NCBI RefSeq assembly: GCF_004122115.1
Contig: NZ_SBKP01000007.1
Coordinates: forward strand, 82,529-146,528
DNA length: 64,000 nucleotides
Reading direction: 5' to 3'
From: Sphingobium fluviale
GTDB lineage: Bacteria; Pseudomonadota; Alphaproteobacteria; Sphingomonadales; Sphingomonadaceae
The notes beneath the pieces were generated by a model that did not search any database, was not told where the DNA came from, and was given only the letters and a program-made list of their open reading frames with translations. Numbering within the stretch: position 1 is the first letter of the stretch; each line of letters opens with the position of its first letter. Shown one piece after another: positions 1-8,869 of this stretch. The translations under genes were made by a program, and so were the position numbers.

Positions 1-511
1 ACACTGCGATCAGTTCGATAATCGTCGGCGCGATGTTGAACAGCAGGAAATAGAGCATTGTGTCGATGCTCTTGGTGCCACGCTCGATGACTTTTGTAAC
101 CGCGCCGGTCTTGCGGTTGAGGTGAAAACGCAGCGAAAGCTGATGCAGATGGACGAATACATGCTGCGCTAGCCGTCGAGTTGCTTCCTGACCCACACGC
201 TCGAACACGACGTTGCGCATGTTATCGAACAGCACTCCGCCGAATCGCGCGCCCGCATAAGCGCAGACGAGAGCGACAGCGAGCATCGCGCCCGTCTCCA
301 TGCCCGGTGCCATCCGGTCGATCACACCCTTATAGGCGAAGGGCATGATCAAGGTGATGGCTTTGCTTGCTACCACCAGCAGCATGGCGATGACAACGCG
401 CAGACGCAACGCGGGGGCATCCGCGGGCCAGAGATAGACTAGGAACCGGCGCATCGTTGCCCACAAGGGGGGCATGGGGGCGTTCTCTGTAGAGGGGGCG
501 TCAGGCGGCAT
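1..511 (-). CDS. ATM1-type ABC transporter, N-terminal part (cut by window edge)
   Basis: The first about 170 residues of an ABC exporter half-transporter run off the left edge. After a polar N-terminus, the segment RRFLVYLWPAD leads into hydrophobic helices, and further on HLHQLSLRFHLNRKTGAV and the following RGTKSIDTMLYFLLFNI match the first transmembrane and coupling-helix region of the ATM1/HMT1 family, which exports glutathione-linked or thiol compounds across the inner membrane. The nucleotide-binding domain would lie outside the window. I chose the ATG at 511 over the internal one at 475 because the longer leader resembles bacterial Atm1 N-termini; neither has an obvious ribosome binding site. 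Family assignment is from recognised sequence; the substrate is inferred. Confidence 0.8.
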   Translation of the reverse strand, partial: MPPDAPSTENAPMPPLWATMRRFLVYLWPADAPALRLRVVIAMLLVVASKAITLIMPFAYKGVIDRMAPGMETGAMLAVALVCAYAGARFGGVLFDNMRNVVFERVGQEATRRLAQHVFVHLHQLSLRFHLNRKTGAVTKVIERGTKSIDTMLYFLLFNIAPTIIELIAV

Positions 512-630
512 GGAAGGCCATGTAGGGACTGGCGCCTTGAAAGCCAAGCCGCGAGAGTTCGCCTGGACCGGACATGGCTGCTGTGGGGTTCACCATATCC
601 GGCCCAGGCAGGCCGCCAAAGCAGCCCTGA

Positions 631-663
631 GACGCAACCTCCGAGTGGGGTTGGAGGTGCGTC
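631..663. repeat. Inverted repeat / hairpin in the dapD 3' gap
   Basis: Between the ABC transporter start and the dapD stop (512-774) no convincing gene is seen. The gap holds an inverted repeat with arms at 631-642 (GACGCAACCTCC) and 653-663 (GGAGGTGCGTC), one bulged base and a 10-base loop. No T-tract follows on either strand, so calling it a terminator for dapD would be a guess. Confidence 0.3.
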
Positions 664-774
664 TTGGGCTAATCGATGTCATGCCAGCTGAAATGCCGCA
701 AGACTAAAAATTAGAAAAAAGGCAGTTAATTTAGTTGATTACCTAGAGCGTTGACTCTAACTTCCGATGCATCA

Positions 775-1620
775 TCAATCGCGAAGCAATTCGTTGATGG
801 CCGTTTTCGCGCGCGTCTGAGCGTCCACACGCTTGACGATCACTGCACAGGAAAGATTTGGTCCTGCACTGCCATCGGGCAACGGTTTTCCGGGCAGCGA
901 ACCGGGAACGACCACAGAATAGGGCGGCACCTCACCGACAAAGACCTCGCCCGTGGTGCGATCGACGATCTTGGTGGTCGCGGAGAGGAACACGCCCATC
1001 GAGAGTACGGCGCCACGCCCGACGCGCACGCCTTCAACCACTTCTGATCGCGCGCCGATGAAGCAGTCATCCTCGATGATGACCGGATCGGCTTGAAGCG
1101 GCTCCAGCACTCCGCCGATGCCCACGCCGCCCGAAAGATGCACATTCTTGCCGATCTGCGCGCAGCTGCCGACCGTTACCCAGGTGTCGACCATCGTGCC
1201 TTCATCTACAAAGGCGCCGATGTTGACGAAGCTCGGCATAAGGACGACGTTTTTAGCGATATGGCTGCCTGCACGGGCGATGCTGCCGGGTACTGCGCGG
1301 AAGCCAGCGGCGCGATATTCCGCTTCGCCCCAGCCCGCGAACTTGCTGGGCACCTTGTCCCACCAAAAGCTGGCGCTTGGCCCGCCGGGGATGAGCTGGT
1401 TGTCATTGAGCCGGAACGAGAGCAACACGGCTTTCTTCGCCCATTGGTTGACCTGCCAGTTTCCGTCCTTCGGTTCGGCCACGCGGATCTGACCGGCGTC
1501 AAGCAAGGATAGCGCGCGTTCTACGGCGGACCGCACCTCGCCGGTGCTTGTTGTCGAGATATTCACCCGGTCTTCCCATGCGGCATCGAGTGTGGCGATC
1601 AGATCAGTATGGTCAGTCAT
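775..1620 (-). CDS. dapD: 2,3,4,5-tetrahydropyridine-2,6-dicarboxylate N-succinyltransferase
   Basis: This cytoplasmic enzyme transfers succinyl from succinyl-CoA to tetrahydrodipicolinate in the lysine/diaminopimelate pathway. The 281 residues match the family length (about 275-285). A helical N-terminal domain (to about residue 105, ending near [16 protein letters not shown]) is followed by hexapeptide repeats of a left-handed beta-helix, with [15 protein letters not shown] and [17 protein letters not shown] typical of DapD, and a short C-terminal strand region. The gene follows mtgA in the same direction with a 75-bp gap; both serve cell-wall building. DapE and other dap genes are not in the window. 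Confidence 0.95.
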   Translation of the reverse strand: MTDHTDLIATLDAAWEDRVNISTTSTGEVRSAVERALSLLDAGQIRVAEPKDGNWQVNQWAKKAVLLSFRLNDNQLIPGGPSASFWWDKVPSKFAGWGEAEYRAAGFRAVPGSIARAGSHIAKNVVLMPSFVNIGAFVDEGTMVDTWVTVGSCAQIGKNVHLSGGVGIGGVLEPLQADPVIIEDDCFIGARSEVVEGVRVGRGAVLSMGVFLSATTKIVDRTTGEVFVGEVPPYSVVVPGSLPGKPLPDGSAGPNLSCAVIVKRVDAQTRAKTAINELLRD

Positions 1621-1695
1621 GAAGCTATTCCCCGGAGTGGCATCAGTTGCGCAGGGCTATCCCCGATGCGCGCCGCAGACGCAAGAGGGGCGCAC

Positions 1696-2406
1696 TTATT
1701 TCAGACAGCTATCAAGCCCCTGATTGCGCACGACGCCTACCCTACGGCTGATGCTGTTGCCATATCGGCGGGTAAAGCCCGATGGAGCGACCGCCGCACG
1801 CTTTTTAGGTAGCGGCAGCACGGCGGCAATGCGCGCCGCTTCCGCCCGCGTGAGCGTGCTGGCATCATGGTTGAAATAGCGCATCGCGCCGGCGTTGGCG
1901 CCGTATGTGCCGATGCCTGTCTCCGCGACGTTCAAGTAGACTTCCATGATCCGGTGCTTGCCCCACAAGGCTTCGATCAACAGCGTGAACCACGCCTCCA
2001 GCCCTTTGCGGAAAAATCCACCATTCTGCCAGAGGAAGACATTCTTGGCGGTCTGCTGGCTGATGGTGGAGCCGCCGCGGATACGCCCGCCACGCTCGTT
2101 ATGCTCAAACGCCTTCTGGATTGCCTCCGCATCAAAGCCGTGATGCAGGCAGAATTTGCTGTCCTCCGCCGCGATGGCCGCACGGGCCATATCCGGGTCC
2201 ATATCCTCCAGACTCATCCATTCTTTTGTGAACCCATTCTTGTCGAACAGCATGGTGAGCGTCACTGGCGGCGGGACAAAGCGGTAGATCACCACCATCA
2301 CCACCGAGAGGATTAGAAAGCCACCTATAATGTGCAGCGGCCAGCGGATCAGTCCCCGCAGAGAGAAGGATGTACGGGTCTTTGAGATAGTCCGATTGCG
2401 CGCCAT
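1696..2406 (-). CDS. mtgA: Monofunctional biosynthetic peptidoglycan transglycosylase
   Basis: A GT51-family glycosyltransferase that polymerises lipid II into glycan strands at the periplasmic face of the inner membrane. Of 236 residues, about 23-43 form a single N-terminal membrane anchor; the catalytic glutamate lies in AAEDSKFCLHHGFD (about residue 81), and the GGSTISQQ motif is at about 111-118, followed by KNVFLW. There is no transpeptidase domain and the length fits stand-alone MtgA. It sits 27 bp downstream of the adenosine kinase gene and upstream of dapD, all minus strand. Confidence 0.94.
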   Translation of the reverse strand: MARNRTISKTRTSFSLRGLIRWPLHIIGGFLILSVVMVVIYRFVPPPVTLTMLFDKNGFTKEWMSLEDMDPDMARAAIAAEDSKFCLHHGFDAEAIQKAFEHNERGGRIRGGSTISQQTAKNVFLWQNGGFFRKGLEAWFTLLIEALWGKHRIMEVYLNVAETGIGTYGANAGAMRYFNHDASTLTRAEAARIAAVLPLPKKRAAVAPSGFTRRYGNSISRRVGVVRNQGLDSCLK

Positions 2407-2433
2407 GACGAGAGAAATAGCCTTAGCCGTGCC

Positions 2434-3429
2434 CTATAGTCCAGAGCGAGCGCGCAGTTCCTTGAGGTCCGCCTCTGGCCGTGCGCCATAATGCGATATG
2501 ATCTCTGCCGCGCACAGCGCGCCAAGATGGAGGCAGGTCGTCAGATTCTTCCCCTCCACGATGCCTGCAAGGAAACCTGCAGCAAACAGATCGCCTGCGC
2601 CGGTGGTGTCGATCACCTCGTCGACCGGCGCGGCGGGCGCCTCATGCCGCTTCCCGCCCGCAACCGCGACAGCGCCCTTTTCGCTGCGGGTCGAGACCAG
2701 TATCGGCACCTTGGGCGCAATCGCCGCCACCGCCTGCTCGAAATCCTCCACTTGTGCCAGCGCTTGAATTTCGGCCTCGTTGGAAAAGAGGATGTCGATC
2801 AGCCCGGATTCGATCAGGGTCATAAAGTCCGCTCGGTGCCGTTCGATCACAAAGCCGTCTGACAGCGTGAAGGCGACCTTGCGCCCCGCCGCCCGCGCCA
2901 GCTCTATCGCGCTGCGCATCGCCTTGCGCGGCTCTTCGGGATCCCAGAGATAGCCTTCGAGGTAGAGGATACCCGCGCCACGGATCATCTCAGGATCGAG
3001 CGCGCTGGCGGGCAAATGCTGGGATGCGCCGAGGAAGGTGTTCATCGTCCGCTGCGCATCGGGCGTCACCATCACGAGACAGCGAGCTGTGGGCACACCG
3101 CCATTCGAGACCGGCGTATGATAATCCACGCCCAGCGCCTTGATGTCATGCGCGAAAATTGTACCCAGCTGGTCGTTCGCCACCTGGCCGATGAAACCAC
3201 ATCTCTTGCCCAGCGCGGCGAGGCCGGCAAGCGTATTGGCCGCAGAGCCGCCGCTCGTTTCGCGGCCTGCGCCCATTTCGGCATAGAGGAAATCTGCCGT
3301 TTCCGCGTCGATGAGCTGCATGCCGCCCTTGGGCAATGCGTGAAGGGCGAGGAACGCATCGTCGCTGGGCGCGATCACATCGACAATCGCGTTGCCGATG
3401 GCGACGACATCATATTGGGGTTGGGTCAC
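2434..3429 (-). CDS. Adenosine kinase (PfkB/ribokinase family)
   Basis: A 331-residue PfkB-family sugar kinase. The N-terminus (VVAIGNAIVDVIAP) and the substrate-binding signature GGSAANTLAGLAALG (about 60-74) are clear, and the C-terminal DTTGAGDLFAAGFLAG carries the catalytic aspartate in the GAGD anion hole. Alphaproteobacterial proteins of this type are usually annotated as adenosine kinases, phosphorylating adenosine to AMP with ATP in purine salvage; this substrate is inferred from family resemblance, and another nucleoside or sugar cannot be excluded. It is the first gene after tRNA-Arg on the minus strand. Confidence 0.85.
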   Translation of the reverse strand: MTQPQYDVVAIGNAIVDVIAPSDDAFLALHALPKGGMQLIDAETADFLYAEMGAGRETSGGSAANTLAGLAALGKRCGFIGQVANDQLGTIFAHDIKALGVDYHTPVSNGGVPTARCLVMVTPDAQRTMNTFLGASQHLPASALDPEMIRGAGILYLEGYLWDPEEPRKAMRSAIELARAAGRKVAFTLSDGFVIERHRADFMTLIESGLIDILFSNEAEIQALAQVEDFEQAVAAIAPKVPILVSTRSEKGAVAVAGGKRHEAPAAPVDEVIDTTGAGDLFAAGFLAGIVEGKNLTTCLHLGALCAAEIISHYGARPEADLKELRARSGL

Positions 3430-3467
3430 GCGGGAGAGTCCTTAGGTGGCTGGCTGTGAACACAAAC

Positions 3468-3544
3468 TGGCGCGCCCGGCAGGATTCGAACCTGCGACCA
3501 CCCGCTTAGAAGGCGGGTGCTCTATCCAGCTGAGCTACGGGCGC
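3468..3544 (-). tRNA. tRNA-Arg (anticodon UCU)
   Basis: On the minus strand a 77-base cloverleaf can be drawn: acceptor arms GCGCCCG and CGGGCGC, discriminator G and an encoded CCA; D-arm AGCTCAGCTGGATAGAGC; anticodon stem CCCGC/GCGGG with loop CTTCTAA giving anticodon UCU; and T-arm with GGTTCGAATCC. It reads AGA codons, which are rare in GC-rich genomes. Confidence 0.97.
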
Positions 3545-3604
3545 TGATGAGAAAGGCGCATAGCGTGGTTTGACGGCGGCGCAAAGAGCGATATGCGTGA
3601 GGCT

Positions 3605-4387
3605 ATGAGCGATACATCTCTTCCGCATGTCGCCGCGAACAGCCTGCATGGCCGCCCGTTGCGCTATTACGATTTCGCGCTGGCAGCGTTCGTCACGATA
3701 TTGCTGCTCTCGAACCTGATCGGCGCGGCGAAGCTGAGCGTGGTGGATGGGTTCGTCTTCGGCGCTGGCATATTGTTCTTCCCGATCGGCTATGTCCTCG
3801 GCGATGTGCTGACCGAGGTTTATGGCTATGCGCGGGCGCGGAGGTGCGTGTGGGCGGGCTTTTGCGCCATGCTGTTCATGGCGGTGATGAGCGCGGTTGT
3901 GGTGGCGATGCCGCCTTTTGCTGGCTGGACGTGCGCAGCGAGCGAAAATGCGTTGTTCGCCAATGTGCTCAAGGCCAGCGATGCGGGCACCATCTGCCAG
4001 GCGACATACGACTCGGTGTTCGGCAGCACATGGCGCATTGTCGCGGCGTCGATCATCGCCTTTTGGGCGGGCGAGTTCGTCAATAGCTACGTGTTGGCGA
4101 AGATGAAGGTCTGGACCAAGGGCAAGCATCTGTGGACACGCACCATCGGCTCGACCATTTTCGGGCAGGGGGTGGACAGCCTGATCTTCTATCCGCTCGC
4201 GTTTCTCGGCGTGTGGCCGACAGAGCAGGTGGGCTCGGTGCTCGTTACCAACTGGGCGCTCAAAGTGGGCTGGGAGGTGGTGCTCACGCCCGTCACCTAT
4301 GCGGTGGTGGGCTTCATCAAGCGCCGCGAGGGGCTGGATATCTATGATGAAGGGACGGACTTCACCCCATTTAAGACAGGGGTTTAG
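3605..4387 (+). CDS. Queuosine precursor transporter (VUT / YhhQ family)
   Basis: An inner-membrane protein of about 260 residues with roughly six transmembrane helices. The features FVTILLLSNLIGAAK, FPIGYVLGDVLTEVYGYARARR and FGQGVDSLIFYPLAF are the hallmarks of the YhhQ/VUT family, which takes up queuosine precursors such as preQ0/preQ1 for tRNA modification. The ATG at 3605 is preferred over 3593 because GTGAGG lies five bases before it. It is transcribed away from the tRNA-Arg gene and converges on purQ, 8 bp downstream. The substrate is inferred from characterised relatives. Confidence 0.88.
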   Translation: MSDTSLPHVAANSLHGRPLRYYDFALAAFVTILLLSNLIGAAKLSVVDGFVFGAGILFFPIGYVLGDVLTEVYGYARARRCVWAGFCAMLFMAVMSAVVVAMPPFAGWTCAASENALFANVLKASDAGTICQATYDSVFGSTWRIVAASIIAFWAGEFVNSYVLAKMKVWTKGKHLWTRTIGSTIFGQGVDSLIFYPLAFLGVWPTEQVGSVLVTNWALKVGWEVVLTPVTYAVVGFIKRREGLDIYDEGTDFTPFKTGV

Positions 4388-4395
4388 GCTGGGCG

Positions 4396-5070
4396 TCAGG
4401 CGCTCGCCATCATCCCCTCGACCAGCCCTGCGAACATACGCGCGCCGTCGGTATTGCCATGCGCAGGCTCGCAGGCGCGCTCCGGGTGGGGCATCATGCC
4501 GAGCACGTTGCCGCCTTCGTTGAGGATGCCCGCAATATTGCGCGCGGAGCCGTTGACGCTCTCCGCATAGCGGAAGGCGACGCGGCCTTCGCCTTCGAGC
4601 CAGTCCAGCGTGACGGCGTCAGCGAAATAATTGCCGTCATGATGGGCGACCGGGATCGTGATCTGCTCGCCCGCCTGATAGCGCGATGTAAAGGCGCTCT
4701 GACTGTTCTCAACCGTGAGCGCGACATCTCGGCAGACAAAATGGATGCCCGCGTTGCGCATCAGCGCACCGGGAAGCAGCCCGCTCTCGGTGAGCACCTG
4801 AAAGCCGTTGCATACGCCCAGCACCATCACGCCCTTGTCTGCCGCCGCTTTTACGGCGGCCATCACCGGTGAGCGCGAGGCCATCGCGCCAGAGCGCAGA
4901 TAGTCGCCATAGGAAAAGCCGCCGGGAACGGCGATCAGATCAATGCCAGCAGGGATCTCGGTCTCGCGGTGCCAGAGCATGACTGGCTTGACACCGCTCG
5001 CCTGTTCGATGGCGACGGCCATGTCGCGGTCGCAGTTGGAACCGGGAAAGACGATGACGGCGCTTTTCAT
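4396..5070 (-). CDS. purQ: Phosphoribosylformylglycinamidine synthase subunit I (glutaminase)
   Basis: PurQ, 224 residues, supplies ammonia from glutamine to PurL in step four of purine synthesis. It is a class I glutamine amidotransferase: the nucleophile cysteine is in GVCNGFQ (about residue 87) and the His-Glu pair is in [11 protein letters not shown] near the C-terminus. It begins 4 bp after the purS stop, and the order purC-purS-purQ on one strand is typical for the PurS-dependent complex. purL is not in the window. Confidence 0.96.
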   Translation of the reverse strand: MKSAVIVFPGSNCDRDMAVAIEQASGVKPVMLWHRETEIPAGIDLIAVPGGFSYGDYLRSGAMASRSPVMAAVKAAADKGVMVLGVCNGFQVLTESGLLPGALMRNAGIHFVCRDVALTVENSQSAFTSRYQAGEQITIPVAHHDGNYFADAVTLDWLEGEGRVAFRYAESVNGSARNIAGILNEGGNVLGMMPHPERACEPAHGNTDGARMFAGLVEGMMASA

Positions 5071-5074
5071 GGGC

Positions 5075-5308
5075 TTACCCCAGCTTTTCGATGCGGTAAT
5101 TCTCGATCACGGTGTTGGCGAGCAGCTTGGCGCACATCGCGTCGATATCCGCGTCAGATGTTCCATCCGCCAGATCCAGCTCGATCATCTTGCCCGCGCG
5201 CACATCGTTGACGCCAGCAAAGCCCAAGCCTTCGAGCGCATGACGGATCGCCTTGCCCTGCGGATCGAGCACGCCGTTCTTGAGGGTGACGAAAACGCGG
5301 GCTTTCAT
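5075..5308 (-). CDS. purS: Phosphoribosylformylglycinamidine synthase subunit PurS
   Basis: A small 77-residue protein with the PurS pattern: [20 protein letters not shown] at the start and a helix with HALEGLGF. PurS bridges PurL and PurQ in the FGAM synthase complex of organisms with small-type PurL. It lies between purC and purQ, close to purQ (4-bp gap), so translation is probably coupled. Confidence 0.95.
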   Translation of the reverse strand: MKARVFVTLKNGVLDPQGKAIRHALEGLGFAGVNDVRAGKMIELDLADGTSDADIDAMCAKLLANTVIENYRIEKLG

Positions 5309-5397
5309 GGGGCGAGACTCCGTGGCTGTGGCGCAGTGATGTGCGAGAAGCCCCTATGCCCAGATGATGCTGAGGGCAAGCCTGCAACGCCCAAAAA

Positions 5398-6183
5398 TCA
5401 GCTGCCCTTTTTCTTGCGATGCTTGTCGAGGTCCAGCACGGTCGTAGGCTCGGCGCCTTCTTCCATTAGCAGGCCGAGGCGGCGGGCGACTTCCTGATAG
5501 GCTTCCACCTCGCCGCCAAGGTCACGGCGGAAGCGGTCTTTGTCCAGCTTTTCGCCGGTGACCATGTCCCACAGGCGGCAGCCATCCGGGCTGATCTCGT
5601 CGGCAAGGATGATGCGGCTGAAATCGCCATCCCACAGGCGACCGAACTCCAGCTTGAAGTCGACGAGGCGGATGCCGATCCCTGCGAACAAGCCGCTCAT
5701 GAAATCGTTCACGCGGATCGCCATGTCGGCGATGTCGTGCATCTCTTCCTGGCTCGCCCAACCGAAGCAGGCGATATGCTCTTCGGTGATGAGCGGGTCG
5801 CCGAGCGCGTCGTCCTTGTAATAATATTCGATCAATGTGCGCGGAAGCTGCGTGCCCTCCTCGATGCCAAGACGCTGCGAAAGCGAGCCAGCCGCCACGT
5901 TGCGCACCACTACCTCAATCGGCACGATCTCGACCTGCCGCACGAGCTGCTCGCGCATGTTGAGGCGGCGGATGAAGTGCGTTGGCACCCCGATATTGGC
6001 GAGCAGGGTGAAGACATGCTCCGAAATGCGGTTGTTGAGCACGCCCTTGCCGTTGATCGTGCCCTTTTTCTGGGCATTGAAGGCGGTGGCGTCATCCTTG
6101 AAATACTGAATGATCGTGCCCGGCTCCGGGCCTTCATAGAGGATTTTGGCCTTGCCTTCGTAGATCTGGCGCCGACGAACCAT
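5398..6183 (-). CDS. purC: Phosphoribosylaminoimidazole-succinocarboxamide synthase
   Basis: SAICAR synthase joins CAIR and aspartate with ATP in purine synthesis. The true protein is 261 residues, starting [18 protein letters not shown] at 6183; the open frame continues upstream to about 7080 but that part lies over parC and has no family similarity. Family motifs seen are [30 protein letters not shown] and FKLEFGR. It heads the purC-purS-purQ set; an 89-bp gap separates it from purS. The upstream gap toward parC holds a perfect inverted repeat at 6218-6235. Confidence 0.96.
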   Translation of the reverse strand: MVRRRQIYEGKAKILYEGPEPGTIIQYFKDDATAFNAQKKGTINGKGVLNNRISEHVFTLLANIGVPTHFIRRLNMREQLVRQVEIVPIEVVVRNVAAGSLSQRLGIEEGTQLPRTLIEYYYKDDALGDPLITEEHIACFGWASQEEMHDIADMAIRVNDFMSGLFAGIGIRLVDFKLEFGRLWDGDFSRIILADEISPDGCRLWDMVTGEKLDKDRFRRDLGGEVEAYQEVARRLGLLMEEGAEPTTVLDLDKHRKKKGS

Positions 6184-6217
6184 CTTTGGGGTGCCTACTC
6201 GTATTGAGTGATTTCGA

Positions 6218-6235
6218 GGCAGATGCCCATCTGCC
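6218..6235. promoter_or_regulatory. Perfect inverted repeat between purC and parC
   Basis: GGCAGATG-CC-CATCTGCC is a perfect 8-bp inverted repeat, 35 bases upstream of the purC start and 174 bases upstream of parC. Since the flanking genes diverge it cannot be a terminator, so an operator for one or both genes is the simplest reading. No regulator is identified. Confidence 0.35.
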
Positions 6236-6408
6236 GACTCGGAAATCACGGAAAAAACCAAGCGAATGAATGCGCCCCGGAAACGCGAATCATGGATAAG
6301 ATCGGCGGGTCCGGGGCTGATGTGTCGGCCCATAACGCAAAGCGGGGCAGGGTGCAAATATTGCCCGCCCCCCTCGCCAAGCCGCTCACGCATTGCTAAT
6401 CCGCACCC

Positions 6409-8703
6409 ATGACCACCGATTTTCGCGACCCGTTCGACAGCATCGTCAACCACCCGTTCGATGAAGCCCTCTCCCAGCGCTATCTCGTCTACGCGCTCTC
6501 GACGATAACGGCGCGCTCTCTCCCCGATCTGCGCGATGGGCTGAAGCCGGTGCATCGCCGCCTGTTGTGGGCGATGCGGCTGCTGCGCATGGAGCCTGCG
6601 GGCGCCGCGCCTGATGTGCTGATCGCGAACCCGGCCCGCAACACCACGCCTTACAAGAAATGCGCGCGTGTGGTGGGCGATGTCATCGGTAAATATCACC
6701 CGCACGGCGATCAGTCTGTCTATGATGCGATGGTCCGCCTCGCGCAGGATTTTTCGCTGCGCACGCCGCTCGTCGATGGGCAGGGCAACTTCGGTAATGT
6801 CGACGGCGATAATGCGGCGGCGATGCGCTACACCGAGGCGCGGCTGACGCAGGCGGCCGCGGACCTGATGGCCGGGCTGGACGAGGGCACGGTTGAGTTT
6901 CGCCCGACTTATAATGGCGAGGAAGAAGAGCCGGAGGTGTTTCCCGGCCTGTTCCCCAATCTGCTGGCCAATGGCGCGAGCGGCATCGCGGTCGGCATGG
7001 CGACGAGCATCCCGCCGCACAACGTGACAGAGATCATCGACGCCGCGACGTTGCTGATCGACGAGCCGCAGGCCGAGCATGCGCGCCTGATGGAGATCGT
7101 GCGCGGGCCGGATATGCCGACAGGCGGCGTGCTGGTGGACAGTGCTGCGGTAATCTCAGAGGCATATGCCACCGGGCGCGGGTCCATGCGGGTGCGTGCG
7201 AAATGGCATCAGGAGGACGAAGGGCGGGGCCAGTGGGTCGCTGTGATCACCGAAATTCCCTATCAGGTCCAGAAATCCAAGCTGATCGAGCAGATTGCTA
7301 CGCTCATCACCGAGAAGAAGCTGCCGATCCTCGCCGATGTGCGCGATGAGAGCGACGAGGCGATCCGCATCGTGCTGGAGCCGCGGGCGCGGACGGTCGA
7401 GGTCGAGGTGCTGATGGACAGCCTGTTCCGTTTGACCGATCTGGAAACGCGTTTTCCGCTTAACATGAACGTGCTCGACGCCACCCGCACCCCGCGCGTC
7501 ATGGGGCTGGGCGAGGTGCTGCGCGAATGGCTGAAGCACCAGATCGAGGTGGTGGTGCGCCGGGCAAAGCATCGGCTGGACAAGATCGCCGCACGGGTTG
7601 AGTTGCTCGATGGCTATATCATTGCCTATCTCAACCTCGACCGGGTGATCGAGATCATCCGCACCGAGGATGAGCCGAAAGAGGTGATGATGGCGGAGTT
7701 TAGCCTCACCGACCGGCAGGCTGAGGCGATCCTCAACATGCGGTTGCGGAGCTTGCGCAAGCTGGAGGAGATGGAGCTTCGACGCGAGCATGCGGAACTG
7801 CTGAAAGAGCGCGAAGAGCTGGAAAAGCTGGTCGAAAGCCCGGCTCGGCAGCGCACCCGCCTGAAACGCGATCTGGCTGAGCTGCGCAAACGCTATGGCC
7901 CTGACACGCCATTGGGGCGCCGCAGAACGCAGGTGGAGGAGGCCGCGCCTGCGCGCGAAATCCCGCTGGAGGCGATGATCGAGCGCGAGCCGATCACCGT
8001 TATCCTCTCTCAGCGGGGCTGGATCAGGGCGATGAAGGGGCATGTCGATCTTGCTTCCGCCGATACCGCAAAATTCAAGGAGGGGGATGGCCCCGCCTTC
8101 GCCTTCCACGCGCAAACGACAGACAAGCTGCTGCTCGCCTGCGCCAACGGGCGTTTTTACACGCTTGGGGCCGATAAGTTACCAGGCGGACGTGGCTTTG
8201 GTGAGCCGGTTCGGTTGATGGTGGACCTTGATGGCGATACCGAGATCGTCGCGCTGCTGCCTGCGCGGGCAGCGGGCAAGATACTGCTCGCGGCTTCGGA
8301 CGGGCGCGGGTTCGTGGCGGTGATGGACGATCTGATCGCCGAAACACGCAAGGGCAAGCAGGTGGTGAACCTGAAAACCGGCGCGCGGGTCGCGGTGGTC
8401 CACGTCATCACGACGGAGGCCGACACGGTCGCCGTGATCGGCGAGAACCGCAAGCTACTGGTGTTTCCATTATCCGAACTGCCGGAAATGACGCGCGGAC
8501 AGGGGGTCCAGCTCCAGCGCTATCGTGATGGCGGACTATCAGACGCCATCACCTTCCGCTTATCCGACGGTCTTTCATGGGCCATGGGCGGAGAAACGGG
8601 CCGCACCCGCACCGAGACGGACCTATCTATGTGGCGGGTAGCGCGCGGCGCGGCAGGGCGGATGCCGCCTACCGGGTTCCCGCGGAATAATCGTTTCAGT
8701 TGA
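6409..8703 (+). CDS. parC: DNA topoisomerase IV subunit A
   Basis: ParC, 764 residues, cuts and rejoins DNA to unlink daughter chromosomes with ParE. The N-terminus carries [20 protein letters not shown] and the catalytic tyrosine is in [10 protein letters not shown] (about residue 141); the C-terminal half has beta-pinwheel repeats such as [11 protein letters not shown]. The length and missing GyrA box favour ParC over GyrA. A segment at about 60-80 is longer than in E. coli ParC. In the quinolone-pocket motif, glutamine 102 sits where E. coli has Ser80 and aspartate 106 where it has Glu84. No clear ribosome binding site precedes the ATG. Confidence 0.94.
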   Translation: MTTDFRDPFDSIVNHPFDEALSQRYLVYALSTITARSLPDLRDGLKPVHRRLLWAMRLLRMEPAGAAPDVLIANPARNTTPYKKCARVVGDVIGKYHPHGDQSVYDAMVRLAQDFSLRTPLVDGQGNFGNVDGDNAAAMRYTEARLTQAAADLMAGLDEGTVEFRPTYNGEEEEPEVFPGLFPNLLANGASGIAVGMATSIPPHNVTEIIDAATLLIDEPQAEHARLMEIVRGPDMPTGGVLVDSAAVISEAYATGRGSMRVRAKWHQEDEGRGQWVAVITEIPYQVQKSKLIEQIATLITEKKLPILADVRDESDEAIRIVLEPRARTVEVEVLMDSLFRLTDLETRFPLNMNVLDATRTPRVMGLGEVLREWLKHQIEVVVRRAKHRLDKIAARVELLDGYIIAYLNLDRVIEIIRTEDEPKEVMMAEFSLTDRQAEAILNMRLRSLRKLEEMELRREHAELLKEREELEKLVESPARQRTRLKRDLAELRKRYGPDTPLGRRRTQVEEAAPAREIPLEAMIEREPITVILSQRGWIRAMKGHVDLASADTAKFKEGDGPAFAFHAQTTDKLLLACANGRFYTLGADKLPGGRGFGEPVRLMVDLDGDTEIVALLPARAAGKILLAASDGRGFVAVMDDLIAETRKGKQVVNLKTGARVAVVHVITTEADTVAVIGENRKLLVFPLSELPEMTRGQGVQLQRYRDGGLSDAITFRLSDGLSWAMGGETGRTRTETDLSMWRVARGAAGRMPPTGFPRNNRFS

Positions 8704-8869
8704 AGCAGTTATTCGGAATTTTTGCTTATGGTAAGCGCAATCTTAACCGCATGAAAAGAATTGCTATTATAGAATGACCTATAGGTAACGGGCTTGGCGC
8801 ATTGTCTGTGCCGGGAAAATATTCGTGCCGCACACGCAATCAGGCGCGGGATAGGTCGTTAAATACGTT

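Noticed and set aside
474..707. 77-codon plus-strand frame at the left end
   Set aside because: It overlaps the N-terminus of the ABC transporter gene antisense, has no family likeness and crosses the hairpin at 631-663.
6184..7080. Upstream extension of purC to 7080
   Set aside because: The extension lies antisense to parC and carries no SAICAR synthase sequence; the family start is [10 protein letters not shown] at 6183.
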